This document shows positions 20,984 to 33,306 of a stretch of 64,000 bases of DNA, piece by piece. A program made the position numbers and the translations under genes. The notes under the pieces are model-generated. The model saw nothing but the letters and a program-made list of their open reading frames with translations, was not told where the DNA came from and made no database searches. The DNA is taken from NCBI GenBank assembly GCA_015039365.1, contig WION01000090.1:110127-174126 (forward strand). Reading direction: 5' to 3'. This stretch comes from Amanita rubescens. Taxonomy: Eukaryota; Basidiomycota; Agaricomycetes; Agaricales; Amanitaceae. Each line of letters starts with the position of its first letter. The first letter of the stretch is position 1.

Positions 20984-23417
20984 TTAATCACTGTTCGACA
21001 TCGTCGTATCATACACGATGGTCGCTGGTCCTCTGTGCCACATGTGACATATGTCAATTAAACACACATTTAACATCAAGAAGCATAAAACGCACCGTTT
21101 CTCGACACCCTGTATGATTTTATCAGATATATTTCTTTTAAAAAACAGAGAGCATAGAAACGTACATCTTCCTTCCAGGCAATATGAGCCTTGAGCTCCG
21201 TCAATCCGAAAAGTAGCACAACGTCAAGCTCGAATCGGAAATACTCCTTTCCTCCGTTCAATAGTGGCTTCAAGTGACTTTTTAGGGTCGTTAGATCGGC
21301 TATAACGTCGCAGTTATCTTCGAAAAACTCTGTCGAGGTATTTGATAATCAGCCTTCCTCTCGACTGGGATATAAGCTATGTACCTGGCTCGAGATCCAA
21401 CCATAGCGGTGCCTTCGCAGCGCGTCCACGATAACATTTCAAGACAAGCTCAACAGTATCAAACTCCTCAAACTGGCGTCGCGGTAATTCGTGGAAATAG
21501 GTCTTTCTAAACTCCTTTTCCTCGGAAACGGCAGTTGCCTGCGTTCTAAAATTAAGTAAAATTGTCTCGCAAAAATGAACGCTACTAGCCTTTGCTAGAA
21601 TTTCAGAAAAGATGCCTTCAATCCGACGTGGTCCAGACGGCGAGGGGTAGACTAGACTAGGGCGACAAATATGTTCGGGGTTCGTTGGCTCGAACAAGCG
21701 CGTGGCCTCAATACCGAATGTAAACTTCGAGACGCGGACGGAGACACGATGATCGATATGGTAAGAGACGGCTCCTTCTGCAACCGCCTTGTTGCTGCGA
21801 GAAAATTTAAATCAAGTCAACAACTCTCTGTACTTGGAAGTCACGTACAGATATCGATCGGGCCGGAGAATTTGGATGTCTCGCTCTTTAAAGTGTCCAT
21901 CCAGTCTTGAGAAGAGGTAGTCTGAGGTAGCAAAGCCACCAACGAGACATATCGCCTACAAAGTGAAATGGGAAACCTGGACACATCGGGGTAAAGGACG
22001 ATTACCTTGATGGTAGTTCTGGATTTTGAACATTGGTCTTCAATCGTCTCAATGATGGCCTTTACAGAGGGGTCGAAGAAGCTCGCTACTTTCTCCCTAA
22101 ATCGCGTAGCGTAGCATCAAGCACGAGGCAAAAGTTATGAATAAAGTACTTGCCCACTGAGTTTTAAACCACCCGCTTTAATATTGAGATCGGGATCGTT
22201 ATCGCTTCCTTTTCCGAACTTGATAAATGACGGCTTGGAAGAGTTCCTAAAACTTGTCTTGGTTGTCTTATCGAAAAACTTTTTCATCGTCGCTATCTCT
22301 TCAGGGCCTCCAAACTTTGATCCATGTAAATAGCCTAGAGTCAAGTAGATAAGGGTGAATATAGCAAAACGAAGATCAGCGGTCACTTTTCAAGTATTCT
22401 TCAGCACGTCCTGTGACAAAAGTCGACCCTTGGAGAAGACCTGCAAGAGACGGTTAGCTACAGGTGAACTCTTCCACGTCAAGAACGTACATTCAGCCGC
22501 CGAGATCTCTTTCAAAGATCTGTCTGATGCACGGGTATAGGTGCTAATATCAATGGTTCCACCGCCACGGTCAACGACCATCACTCCATAGTCCAACTAT
22601 CACATTTGTCAATCGAGAGTAGGAGTAAAATGAGTAATTGCTTTACGCACCAAGCGTTCCAATACTGTTGGGATGTTGTTCAAGCAATAATGCAGACTAG
22701 CCTCGCCTTCAGTGACGAAGCTGACTTGATCCAACGCCTCCGCTTCGTTCTTCACCAGACCCGCAGAGATAGCCGCATTCCGCATCTCTGATTGCTGTCT
22801 CCCTTCCCACCCATTCGGATGGCTGAGAATAAAGTTTATATCGTCTTTTACCGAGTTCCACATATCGTCCCCTTGGCGTTCTTGGATATACCGTTTCGTT
22901 GCGTCGAATAGATGGCGATGGCGGTTTTGTTCCTCGGAAGTGGGGGCAGGTCTCCCGCGTTGAATCCTTGCTCAGCGGCCAAGCGAGGGGGACGAAGATG
23001 CAATTTAAACCTTTGAAATCCGGTGAGTGCTGCGGAAACTGGAAAAGATGCTTTACTGTACCATTCTGATCTGACTATGCCCGGAGTTTCGAATAGTTCT
23101 GGATTCGTATCTGGATCTGTTTCCGATCCAACTGCGACGACTGTTCCATCTTCATCATAGCAAACTACGCTGGGAATTTTCGAGTCACCCGCAACCTTTT
23201 GTTGTCTGGGAAACCTGCCAAGTAACGAGTAAGACGGAAAACACTACCACAGCATGTTAATAAGATTCGTACTGAGTTACTCCGCGAATTTCGGGAGATT
23301 GGCCAGGGTCCAAAATCGAGTACGAGGCACCGCTGAACGTCGTGCCAAGTCAAAGGCCACGACAAGTTTCCTCCTAGTTCCCGTGTATGGCTTCCGATGA
23401 ACGGTGGATGTGGACAT
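20984..23417 (-). pseudogene. Hsp70-like (Hsp12A-type) gene, copy 1, frameshifted
   Basis: The reading starts MSTSTVHRKPYTG and follows the mushroom Hsp70-like family: segments SHPNGWEGRQQSEMRNAAI and VSFVTEGEASLHYC, then the phosphate-2 loop DRGGGTIDIS, and an end with LDVVLLFGLTELKAHIAWKED and RGPATIVYD. It is broken. One base is missing in the phosphate-1 loop (FDVGTT), between 23,348 and 23,349. A 22-bp deletion between short direct repeats removes part of YSDVLRYLF near 22,910, and the phosphate-2 aspartate context reads DRGGG rather than DCGGG. The lesions differ from those of the copy at 43,501. Confidence 0.75.
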
Positions 23418-23872
23418 GTTGATTGGCTGGAAGTGGGGTCGAAGTTTCAGAGAGAAAGCGCGGTTGCCTGGTGAGGCCGCATCATATATATGAAAGGACA
23501 GATTACTCACGCAATAGTACAAGCGTGCTTTCAACGTGCCTTCAAGATGGATCTAACGCAGTTGATAAGGACGCTCGTAAAGGGGGCAGTGTGTTTAACA
23601 CGAGAATGTCCGAATTCATCGCTATCACAGAACCACCGAATTTGTTCACCCTCGTGCAAGACACATGATTCATGCTGCGCATATAGAAACCCGGAATGCC
23701 GTATAGAAGCCAGATTAGGGAGCGCTGATAGTAGAAGGATCGTGTGTTTGAACGCGTTGTAATAGGAATGCGTGGTAGTACATGATGCTGCATCGTGTCG
23801 ATGATCGTGATGAGCTGTGACGAGGGGTCAGATTCCCATTCTCAACTTTGCGTACTGCGCAAGGCGACGATG

Positions 23873-24090
23873 AGTCCTATATTCAAAAAAAAAAAGAAGA
23901 GAGCGTCACTCACCGGTCGCCTGGATACTAGTGAATAACGTGGACAGGAAATCGCTGTAGTTCCACATGCCGGGGCACCAAGACTGGGTGATCTTGGCGC
24001 AGCAGAAGTTCATGCACATTTGCAGCGCTACTTGAACGATGAGAGGGTCAAGGTCGGCAGCCGTGGAGGTTTTGACCTTCAACACCTCCG
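23873..24090 (-). pseudogene. Truncated coiled-coil gene at the duplication junction
   Basis: Minus-strand match to 47,138-47,357 of the coiled-coil gene (LIVQVALQMCMNFCCAKI region). Similarity stops at about 24,090, just before sequence that opens unit 2. This is therefore the right-hand end of unit 1. The sequence from 23,418 to 23,872 is the former upstream region of the Hsp70-like gene, with no gene seen. Confidence 0.75.
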
Positions 24091-24228
24091 ATCATCCATG
24101 CGAGGGAGGTAGTGGTGTACAAGTACCATGCAGGCATTGACCCGCTTAGTAGGCATCGTGAGCGGTACCAGAGGAACACGTTACGTCACCGGTCACGCGT
24201 TATCCGACGATAGCATGCCTCGAACATC

Positions 24229-25655
24229 ATGAGAACCACGCTCCCAACTTTGTCTTACAACCCGACAGGTTTTTCGCGGGACGAAGATTTTCACAGTTCC
24301 GCGTACACAAAGGGACAAGCTCCACGAACAGATCTTCAACACCTCGTTCCATGGAATACATTTGAAACAGAGATCAACGAGGCTATTACTACTCGCATGT
24401 TCGCTATGGGCATTCCCTTAGACGCCGAATATGACATCGGGTCCCTACCAAAGAAACGACCACTCGTGGTGAACGAAGAAAGTGTTCGACAGGAGGCGAG
24501 AAGGCAGCTGCACGATTTGGTGGTAGAGGTGCTGGATATACTTGGGATTGAAGGGTGGTTCTCCCCGTCAGACTCTGGGAATAATCAAATCGTTGGAGAG
24601 CCCGACTTTTCTTGGTTGCAGGCTCCCACCAGGCATCCCAAGGTTGTGGTACGTGTATCAATGATTTCTATTTTTGACACGCCTCATCTTTGCGGGGACA
24701 GGTAGAGTACAAGACAAAATGGGCGGCCCCTCTTGAGAATTTGCCCGAGTATTTTCAACGTAGAGCTCAGGAAATCCCTCGGCTGGCGCGACAGTCGATC
24801 GACGCTGTCTTCCAACTCTACGGCTACATGACGTTTAACGAGAACAAATATGGCATACTCAATAATATGGATTGTGCTTGGTTTTTCCAACGCGTCGAGA
24901 CTCCCGAAGGCCAAGGCAAAACCTTGCAGTACTACGGGCCGATCAGTTTTGGTTCGGTTGGTTCACCAAGTATGCTCAAAGCCTTTGTGGGCACTGTTCT
25001 GCTTGCCGAAACTGCACTTAGTACCTGGTTTCATACTAGTTCCCCAACCTCTGCCAATGTACCCTCTGCCACAGCTACTCGTAGCCGTGACGCAGCCCTT
25101 GCGCAGGCACAGTCATACCATCCGGTCGTCGAGGCTGGATCATATCCGGTTTTGCCACTTGACCCTCGTCTTTGCTATTTTGACCGTACTTCCGTGCGTC
25201 ATGCGCCACAACGAGGCTGTACATTAAAGGCAACACTGGTGAAACGAATTTGGAATTTGGATGTCTACTGCAAAATTATAGACCTTTTTCAGAGGGGAGA
25301 TGCCATGGATGCGCTGGATACGGAGGTGCGCAATTATGCCACCTTGCAGCATCTGCAAGGCATAGTTATTCCGTGCGTCCGTGGATATTACGATGTTTGG
25401 GGACTCTTGAGGCTCCTTGCGCTCGAAGATGTTGGTACCGCAATCCCTGAAGATGGGCCAATCAATACCCGGACGAGGAGACGGATGAGATCCGCTCTTG
25501 GTCGCATTCACTCGGCAGGATATGTTCACGGTGATATTGCACGACGCAACTTCTGCCAGAAGGGTCGTGCGATATCCTTGGTCGACTTGGAGACGTTGGC
25601 GGCGGGAAGTCCTGAACAAATGGCAGCTGAATTAGCCGAAATTGATGCATTGTAG
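24229..25655 (+). CDS. PD-(D/E)XK nuclease-like / protein-kinase-like fusion, copy 2
   Basis: Exons 24229-24648 and 24702-25655 (53-nt intron) give 457 residues. The protein is nearly identical to copy 1: the nuclease PD...EYK, the Gln helix, and the kinase HGDIARRN and VDLE are all unchanged. Differences are codon substitutions and in-frame indels, for example four extra codons around ALSTWFHTSSP and a shorter EGWFSPSD segment. Both copies are open, whereas several neighbours are broken in one unit, so this gene may be under constraint. The overlapping upstream ORF is also conserved (24,215-24,232). Confidence 0.85.
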
Positions 25656-26228
25656 ATTATTTCTTACACCTGAATTGCATGCAGTAATTTCACACTTGGT
25701 CTGCATCTCCTGCAGAGGCTCGCTGCCGAATCTCGGTCATCGGCGCATCAAGCAACGGGAACTGTGACTCTCCAAATGCATTCGTCCCGCGTCTCAGTAC
25801 TTAGCGTAAACCCGTAAAGCTGCATCGTCCGGAGGAGCGTCTGGGTAGCGTCGCACGTCGGTACACAATCCCAGTTCCTCTCAAAGCATGCTCTGGATTA
25901 TTTCGCTTCGCCTGAATAGCGTCCAACACGCTCCAAAGTAAACTTGCAGCAGCAGTTAGAGCGATATTCGTATCAGACGATCGACCAAACTGTCCAAGGG
26001 TGCTGATGCAGAGGGGCATAAATATTGAGAACTGCGGTATGGATTCGATTAAAAAACGTCGGTGACTAGTAACTATGAGCAAACTACAAGCTTCCGTTCG
26101 GAGTATATAGACTTCTTCGTTGAATCTGAAAAATACAAATGAGAAAAAGGAGCGTATGAGTCCATGACATAGCTACAAAAGTTCCATAAGTAATTTGTAC
26201 GGATAGCCCTTACAATCGACCCCCAAAA

Positions 26229-26600
26229 CTAGTGGACTAGCTTAGACAGATCGCCGTTGGTGGTGTTGGTGTCGTTACGGCCAAGGGATCCCAGGCCAAA
26301 GTTGGTAATAGCGCCGCGGAGGGTCCAGTAGTGGGTAATATGTGTGATGGACGGTGTTGGTGGTGATACCGTGACCGAACAGTAGCGTAGCAATGGAGTT
26401 GTTGTGTTGCGGACAGAGTCGTCATCATTTTGCCAGGTGGCCTCGTCCCAGCTCGCTACTACAAGGGTACCAATGCGGGAAGGTACATGTCGAGAAAAGC
26501 GTTGAACCAGATACCAGCCGAAGTAGCCTTGTGAGCATAGTCCTCGTCGGCCGTGGGGTCGTGTCCATTGTGAACCATGTTTGGGACGTAGAAAGAGTAA
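26229..26600 (-). pseudogene. Phosphoesterase / acid phosphatase (PF04185-like) C-terminal relic, copy 2
   Basis: Read on the minus strand: NMVHNGHDPTADEDYAHKAT, then SAGIWFNAFLDMYLPAL, a frameshift, GTLVVASWDEATWQNDD, and finally THYWTLRGAITNFGLGSLGR with a stop at 26,229. The order corresponds to the C-terminal half of fungal acid phosphatases. The N-terminal half is absent and a frameshift near 26,475 breaks the frame. Confidence 0.65.
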
Positions 26601-27060
26601 TACCTCCTGAGGGAGCGACGAAATATCTAGCTCATGTTTCATCACGAGCAGTGACGAAGTTCAAAGGCTTCCCAACTTGGACGTCAGCGTCGTTATATGT
26701 TGTTGATGACTAGCAGGCTAAAGATGGGCTGTTGAGCGCGCAAAGCGAGAACGCGTAACGTGGCGTAAACGAACCTGATCTGAGCTCTCTCAACCCACAC
26801 CGTGACTGTCGCGCTCCTCCAAAACCGACAACCAGGAGGTATCGAATCGCCAACAATTGTAGACGCGTTTCAGTCGGTAACGAATTTTAGGTCCACATGT
26901 CGAGGAAGAAAGGATCCGGGAGCGGTTGTTGTCGAATTGGATGTCGCTGTCGGGGAGGCTGAACAGGAGCTTTTCCAGATTGGAGATTTCGATTCCGAAG
27001 GTTATGGCGGAGGCGAGGGTTGTGGATGAGGGAAGTAGTGGAGTAAATGGGCAATTCGGG
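26590..27060. repeat. Relic segment, third copy
   Basis: Third copy of the relic described at 560-1340, very close to 6,080-6,540. It has no intact frame. Confidence 0.5.
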
Positions 27061-27102
27061 AGTGGCGGTACTAGTGGAGTGTGAAGAGTGCAGCCGGAAG
27101 GA

Positions 27103-27460
27103 ACATATCTACACGAGGTGCTTAGTAGTTAGGTCTTTCAAAATAACCTCGCTGATGCATTTCCATAGCCATGGTGTACGTGAACCGGAGGTCCCTCGCC
27201 ATATCTTTGTTTATAATTTGTAGCCCAATGTGTTAACATGTACTACCACCCGTTTACTGCTCTGCTTGCTCTGGATGCGCATTTTCATCGGGCGACACCG
27301 GCTATTTATCACTGTTCGACATCGTCGTATCATGCACGATGCCCGCTGGTCCTCTGTACCACATATGTCAAATAAGCACACATTAAACATCAAGAAGCAT
27401 AAAACGCACCGTTTCTCGACCTGTACGAATTTATCAGATATATTTCTTTGACAAAAAATA
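27103..27460. pseudogene. F-box-like 3' relic and Hsp70-like 3' relic, uninterrupted
   Basis: Counterpart of 6,650-6,749 plus 11,711-11,995 without the KDZ transposon, so it documents the pre-insertion sequence GAACCGGAGGTCCCTCGCC. The Hsp70-like part is on the minus strand. No gene is seen from 27,461 to 27,707. Confidence 0.65.
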
Positions 27461-27707
27461 GAGAGCATAGAATCTGAATCTGAATATATGCATAGGAGGT
27501 GAGTCGGTGTATGGAAATATAGAGTACACAAGTCGGAGCGCCGATGAGTCGAGAATATCTGAAAACATGATAGAAAGATGAAAAGAATTCCCGGCACTCG
27601 AGTCGTACACATAAAGAACCGTTAATGCCAATTCGTATCCCCCCGTGAGTTACACCCTCTCAGGAGCAACTGATACGACCCTTCCGAAGGTGAGTAGCAT
27701 TGAACCA

Positions 27708-29711
27708 CTACGGCTGTGGCGCCTGAACGCGATGTTTTTCGATTAAGCGGATGGTTTCTTCCAAAGTATAGTCTTTGTCACCGAGACGTGAGGTGGGGAT
27801 GCATTCGCAAAATGTGCGAATATCATTGTGGACTTGTGCAATCTCTGGTGACTTGGCATAATCCTCAAGGGCAGATACGACGCTTTCTTCGGATATATCG
27901 ATCGCTGACAGTCGATGCATCACAATTGTGAGGTCCACGATATATGCCATGACGCATGCTATGTTGCGAAAGCTACCAATATGTTTTAGCATTCTAGCAC
28001 CGACTCTAAAACAAGGGACGTACGTGTTTTGGTAAACATCAAAAATCCACTTGGCAAACAGGACTGCTGTCCCGATGGACAAAATAACAATGCCTGCAGG
28101 GGTTGATGCGGCACCAGCAATGGCGGCCACCGTTACCATCGTCAGGCCATCGCTAGGGCTGAACAACGAAGTGAGAACAGGGAACAAAATCCTTGAATCT
28201 ATACATACGTCTTGGTATTCGGATTTGCAACCAAATCATCGACAAGTACCAACATCTTCGCCTTGAAATCGTTGCCCACCAGGTACTGCAAGAGGTAAGG
28301 ATTAGTATTAAAAAAGCGCGTCTGATGAAAGGAATGTACAGCATTTGAGTCGTGGATATTCCAAACGGAAACGATATCGCGATGGATCACGTCGAGGCAT
28401 TGCTGAAGTTTCTTTTGTCTGAAGTCCGTGCTTGAGAGTAGCCCGTTCCAGTATCCTGCGCAGATAAGAAATTGAACAGAACAACAGGACGTGTATGTAC
28501 GCACTTTTCCGACCAATGCTATCAGAGAAGGCTTAAGTACACGCGCACAGGCATTCAGTGCAAATGCTCACTCAATAGACGCCTCAATTTTCAGGTCGTT
28601 ATCTGCTCTTTGAGCGAGGGAGAAGTTGAGAGAAGAGGGCTCTGTGTGCCAAGGAACGCCCGTTTGCTTTTGTATTTCCTTATCGGTAGCTTGTATCAAT
28701 TCTCTGATAGTATCTTTGTATCTCTGGCCACCTGAAAAGGGGTAAAGGGAAGCGTTAACTTTGCAATCGACTCCGAAGAGCGGTGCTACCCACTAGACAC
28801 CCGCATTATAGGAACTTCCCCGATTGCTTTTGTCAAGGGGTCAACGCACAACTCTTTGAAAGTCCTCTTGGCTTTCTCCTCGCCGTCAAGCCAAAGCTGC
28901 TCTGTGCTTCCGCCTCTGAAAGCAGATTTCCGAATTTCCGACGTAACAAGTATATCGTACTTTGTGAATACAACAATATGAGGCACTGTGTTTGTCGCTT
29001 GTTAGGGGAGCTTGGATGACAGAGAATAGTGAGACTCACCACCGCGTCCACGCACCAGATTGACTATGTCCTCCACTCCTCTTTCTGCGACGCGATCGCC
29101 AGCGACAGGGTACTGAGATACAAATCCTGAAAGTACTGCTGTCTCGAATTGGAACATAATGATCGGTGCCCAGTGACTCACCAGATGGCATGAAGTTTGT
29201 CTTTGAGTTCCGTCATTTGCTCACGTCCTTCGATGAAACGCTTCACCGTGTCGAACTTGGCAACCTCGCCAGGCTCGAAGCCTTCGGAGTCGTGTAAAAT
29301 AATCTTGTCGTTATTAGGATGACGAAATTCAGCGTCGATGTTTGCTTTTCCTGGACCATCGTGAGAGACTTGCTGAAGGGCGATCAGCATCGGGGTCCTT
29401 CAATGATAATGCAAGCGCTTACAGCAAAACCTTCCCCGACACCAAAGACTTTGTTGATCATCGATGACTTTCCACATCCCGTCTATAGAAAGTCGGAGAT
29501 CGATTATATCTACATCTCGCTAAGGAAACGACAATATTCGATACCTTTCCCACCACTAATATGCGGAATCTATGAGCCAGATAGCTGCCGTCAGCGCTGG
29601 AGAAACAGTTGAGGTATAAGCGGTGCGCACTGAGAACACTCAGCCGTGATGTCTGCTACAGTGGAGCGTAGAGGAGTATCATCGACAGTTGTTACCGTTG
29701 TTAGGGTCCAT
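27708..29711 (-). pseudogene. P-loop GTPase G1, copy 2, with an N-terminal frameshift
   Basis: Almost identical to copy 1, with all eleven introns, the split P-loop and the 14-nt exon retained, and the same C-terminal hydrophobic segments. One extra base near 29,694 in exon 1 changes the frame after about six codons and meets a stop, before the P-loop. Unless another start or splice rescues it, the GTPase is not made. The lesion looks young because the remaining exons are clean. Confidence 0.7.
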
Positions 29712-32700
29712 AGTGAAAGAGCCGTCTAGTTTGGAAGTGCTGGTGCTTGAATTTGAATGAGTAGCTGGTAATGGATCTGTGAAACGAGCTCCGTAGGAAC
29801 AGAAGTACCTTAGTAAGTTGATTGATTCTCCCTTGCCATGAACCGAATAGAAGTTCGCGGATTTGGGTCGTGGGTATCACTGACATCATGGAGGGCGTTC
29901 TTTTCCACGTCAACTTGTGGAACGTGACTATGGCAAGTCCCAATTAGTAGTCCTCAGGCACCTACTTCCATTTTTCTAAAAATCTTTATGTTTCCCTGTC
30001 ACAAAGGCGTCTATCGATTGACCCAGGGAAATACTTCACAGCCTTGATCTTCTACGATTGGAAAAGAGCTTATCACCACGATGCAGGGATTATATAAGCT
30101 GACTACTACACCTAATGGCTCAGTCAATGTAGCAGCGGACCGACTTTGTAGACAATTTGAAATAAGCTGAAAAGATCTTCAAAATAACCGAGGCGAGGAT
30201 GGAAAAGAATGAACGGGTCGAAAAGGCGGCGGGCAACGTGAGAGAGAGAGTGGATGTGCGACCTTGGCTGCACGATCAATGACGGCATTGACGTGGGTCC
30301 AGTGTCCTCGCCGTTGGACAAGGTCGAGCAGCCAGCGGCGAAGATAGGCAGTAGATAGGCCCAGAGATGTGGGTTGGCTAATATTTTTAGATGAAGTTAT
30401 GATCGATCACGATCGATGATCGGAGAAGATTGTGCCTTGGGGATGCGCTGTGGGAATACGATGACGTAAGTGCATTCTTTACTCCTTATCGTTCACTGAA
30501 TCCTTATCGGAAGAGGTCGTTTGCGACTCCCCACACGAGCACATCATGCCGCAGCAGCAACTTGCAAACGCTAATCTTGTAGGGACTATGCGTGACTCTC
30601 ACAGATTCCTTCTCTAATACTCGAGCAGGCTATTGAGCGCTTTCGAATCTTGGTCATCGGCAACGCCAACGCCGGGAAGACAACCATTCTGAAGAAGGTG
30701 TGCCATGCCCAGGGTCGTGAACCGGTTTGTTTCAATAGGGATGGTGAACCGGTGTGTCACCTCCCTCTTCTGAATGTCGCCTTTAGTATTCATTCGCCCT
30801 TGTTTAGATTGCTGCAGAGTTGAAACCGGATGCCTCGGTGTGTTTCAGATGTATTTGTATCCTTCTTTTATGACAAATCGATGCAATTTCGCAGCGCGGA
30901 GAACATGATATAGAAGACAGTTTTCAATATCCGACAGCTCACGGCTTCATTTTTCACGATTCCCGTGGGTTCGAGGCAGGTGCTACTGGCGAACTGGATA
31001 ATGTTACAGATTTCATAAAGAAACGAGCTGAGAGAGAGGAATTGAAGGATCGGCTTCATGCAATTTGGTGCGCTAAGACCTGCAACATATTGTAATTGTC
31101 TGATTTTTTGTCTGCCGCTCAGGTATTGCATTCCGACCAGCAACGACAGACCGATGACAGAAGCGGGGAAGAAATTAGTTTGAGATTGACACCGGAAATG
31201 GTCGGCAAACGTCTACATCACCTACTGAATGCATTGCTTATTCTAGATACAAGTTCCTGTCATAGCCATCTTCACGAAAATGGATGGTCTCGAAGAAAGG
31301 GCATTATAACCGGCTAGCAATGGATGGCATTTTCGACGAAGAGAAGGTCACGGCCTGAGGCAAAAGCTACATTCGAACACAACTATCTGGAGCCACTTGA
31401 AGCGGTAAAGCACAAGCCGCGCCATACCGTAAAACTACGCGGTATGCTGCTCGCATCGACGGTAACAGTGACCAGCTCAACCATTCTCCACCCAGACATG
31501 CACAAGGAAGGCACTACCTGCGACGAGCTGATCATGAGAACATCACAGGCCCTCAACGGCAAAACTCTAAAGTTGTTCTGTCTCTCAATCCTTCGGAATG
31601 ATATGGAATCTCGTATCAAAGATGTTATCAACAAGTGAGATTGCTTCTTCCTCCCAGATAACCAGTAGCTGATGCAATGCTACAGGATAATTATACCAAA
31701 GGCGGAAGGTGAGGATAACGTCGACTATGTCACCTTCTATCGGTAATCATCGCCCTCCCTTAGAGGCTCGCAAATCAGGCTCGTTTTCGCATGAACAAGC
31801 AAAATCGTTGTTCTGCGACGTGATGTATTGCTTTCCGCACATGCTGGTACGCATGCACTCTCGTTATACTTAATTATTCACCCGCGCTTACAATGCCGCA
31901 GCCCGTACGTAATAGTTGTACTATAGTGCCTTGCTAATCCTCCTTGGTAGAGTGTGAGCGTCCTTACATAAGTTGACGAGCTATTAATCACACAATTACC
32001 TTACGTCACTCTTAGTTTGTAAGCACCTCATTGCTATGATTGTCATTGTTTGCCCTACTCATCATAATACTAAACCTCAAACATAACATAAACTTCAGGA
32101 TGTAGGTCTCTACATTCCTGAGGGTATCGTCACTGATATCCTCGCTCGCTCCTGCCCTCCACAGAATGTATGTAACTGGTTATTTGGGAGGAAACTAGCT
32201 TGCTCTTATCAACTTTTCCTCATCTTCACAGCTAGTGCGTTCTTTAAGGTTGATACTTTGATGGCACTTATGGAAATATTCCTTATTGGTTGCCCACAGA
32301 TTGTGAGTGCCAATGTTCCAGTTTTGCTGTACTTTGCTGATAGTAGTGTGGACTGATGGCAGCAGGTGAGGTCTTGATTGTTTCAAGTTGAGTGGTGAAT
32401 GTCTTACTGGATATATTGCAAACTACTAGGATGTGAGTCTCTCTGAGAATTGTGGTTTGTGGCTGTAGTGATGAACTACTTGATGTCTACAGATGGTGAG
32501 TTATTTGTGATGCTGTCACACTCATGCCTGATCATATCATTTGATGATCAGGATGTGGGTGTCTACTACATTACCAAAATCAACCATGCAGGCTAATGTT
32601 ACAACTGGCAAACCTTATTCAAACTATACAGAAAGTGAGTGTGCTTGTTTGATACACCAGGGACAGATGATCTGATGCAAGTGCTATACTATCATCACCA

Positions 32701-33306
32701 GAATGTGAACTTTATTTGGACCTTTGATTGCATAATACTAACATCATCTACTCACAATCATTTCTGGATTGGTGTATATCAGGCTGTGAGTTGGGATGTT
32801 CCTCAACCCAATCACAGTGGTATACTGATGGCCTCATAATGGCATTGAACAGGTTGATGTAAGTTTCCACTGCTCTCACACCTGCCAACTGAGTGACAAA
32901 TGCTGTATTTGAATTTTGAAGGCTGTATGTATCCTACAACAACAATTTCAAACTTAACTAATAGTAGATACTCTGTCTGATTCACAGACGGTATGTGCCA
33001 TCTGCTCTTCACAACCATTTATTGATCATTGCATTGGTCAATACTTGGCATTGCAGAGAGTAAGTTCATTCCATCACCACAGCATCGTGACCAATCTAAC
33101 TGATCAATATGATGTGGTGTAGGAGGTATGTGACTAGTTTGTCCCAAATTTCTGAATGACATTGACACAAAGCCAATGTGGTGGATATCAGAGCATAAAT
33201 ATGACTGTGAGTGTAGTTGATTACCAGCCATTAGTGGATTGTGTTTGCATTTGGTTGTAACTCACATATCTACCTTGCACCACTGGTGTGCCACTCCTTA
33301 CAGAAA

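Larger units (their letters stand above)
3660..24172. repeat. Segmental tandem duplication, unit 1
   Basis: The unit begins at the ACGTTACGTCACCGGTCACG word before the nuclease/kinase gene and ends in the truncated coiled-coil gene. Gene order and orientation match unit 2 from 24,180. Unit 1 alone carries the KDZ transposon. Long stretches, such as the G1 gene region, differ at only a few positions, so the duplication is fairly recent. Confidence 0.85.

Noticed and set aside
26802..27029. Plus-strand ORF of 75 codons, also at 6,268-6,495
   Set aside because: It lies in a relic repeated three times; the third copy (around 1,000) does not keep this frame, and the minus-strand reading is more protein-like.
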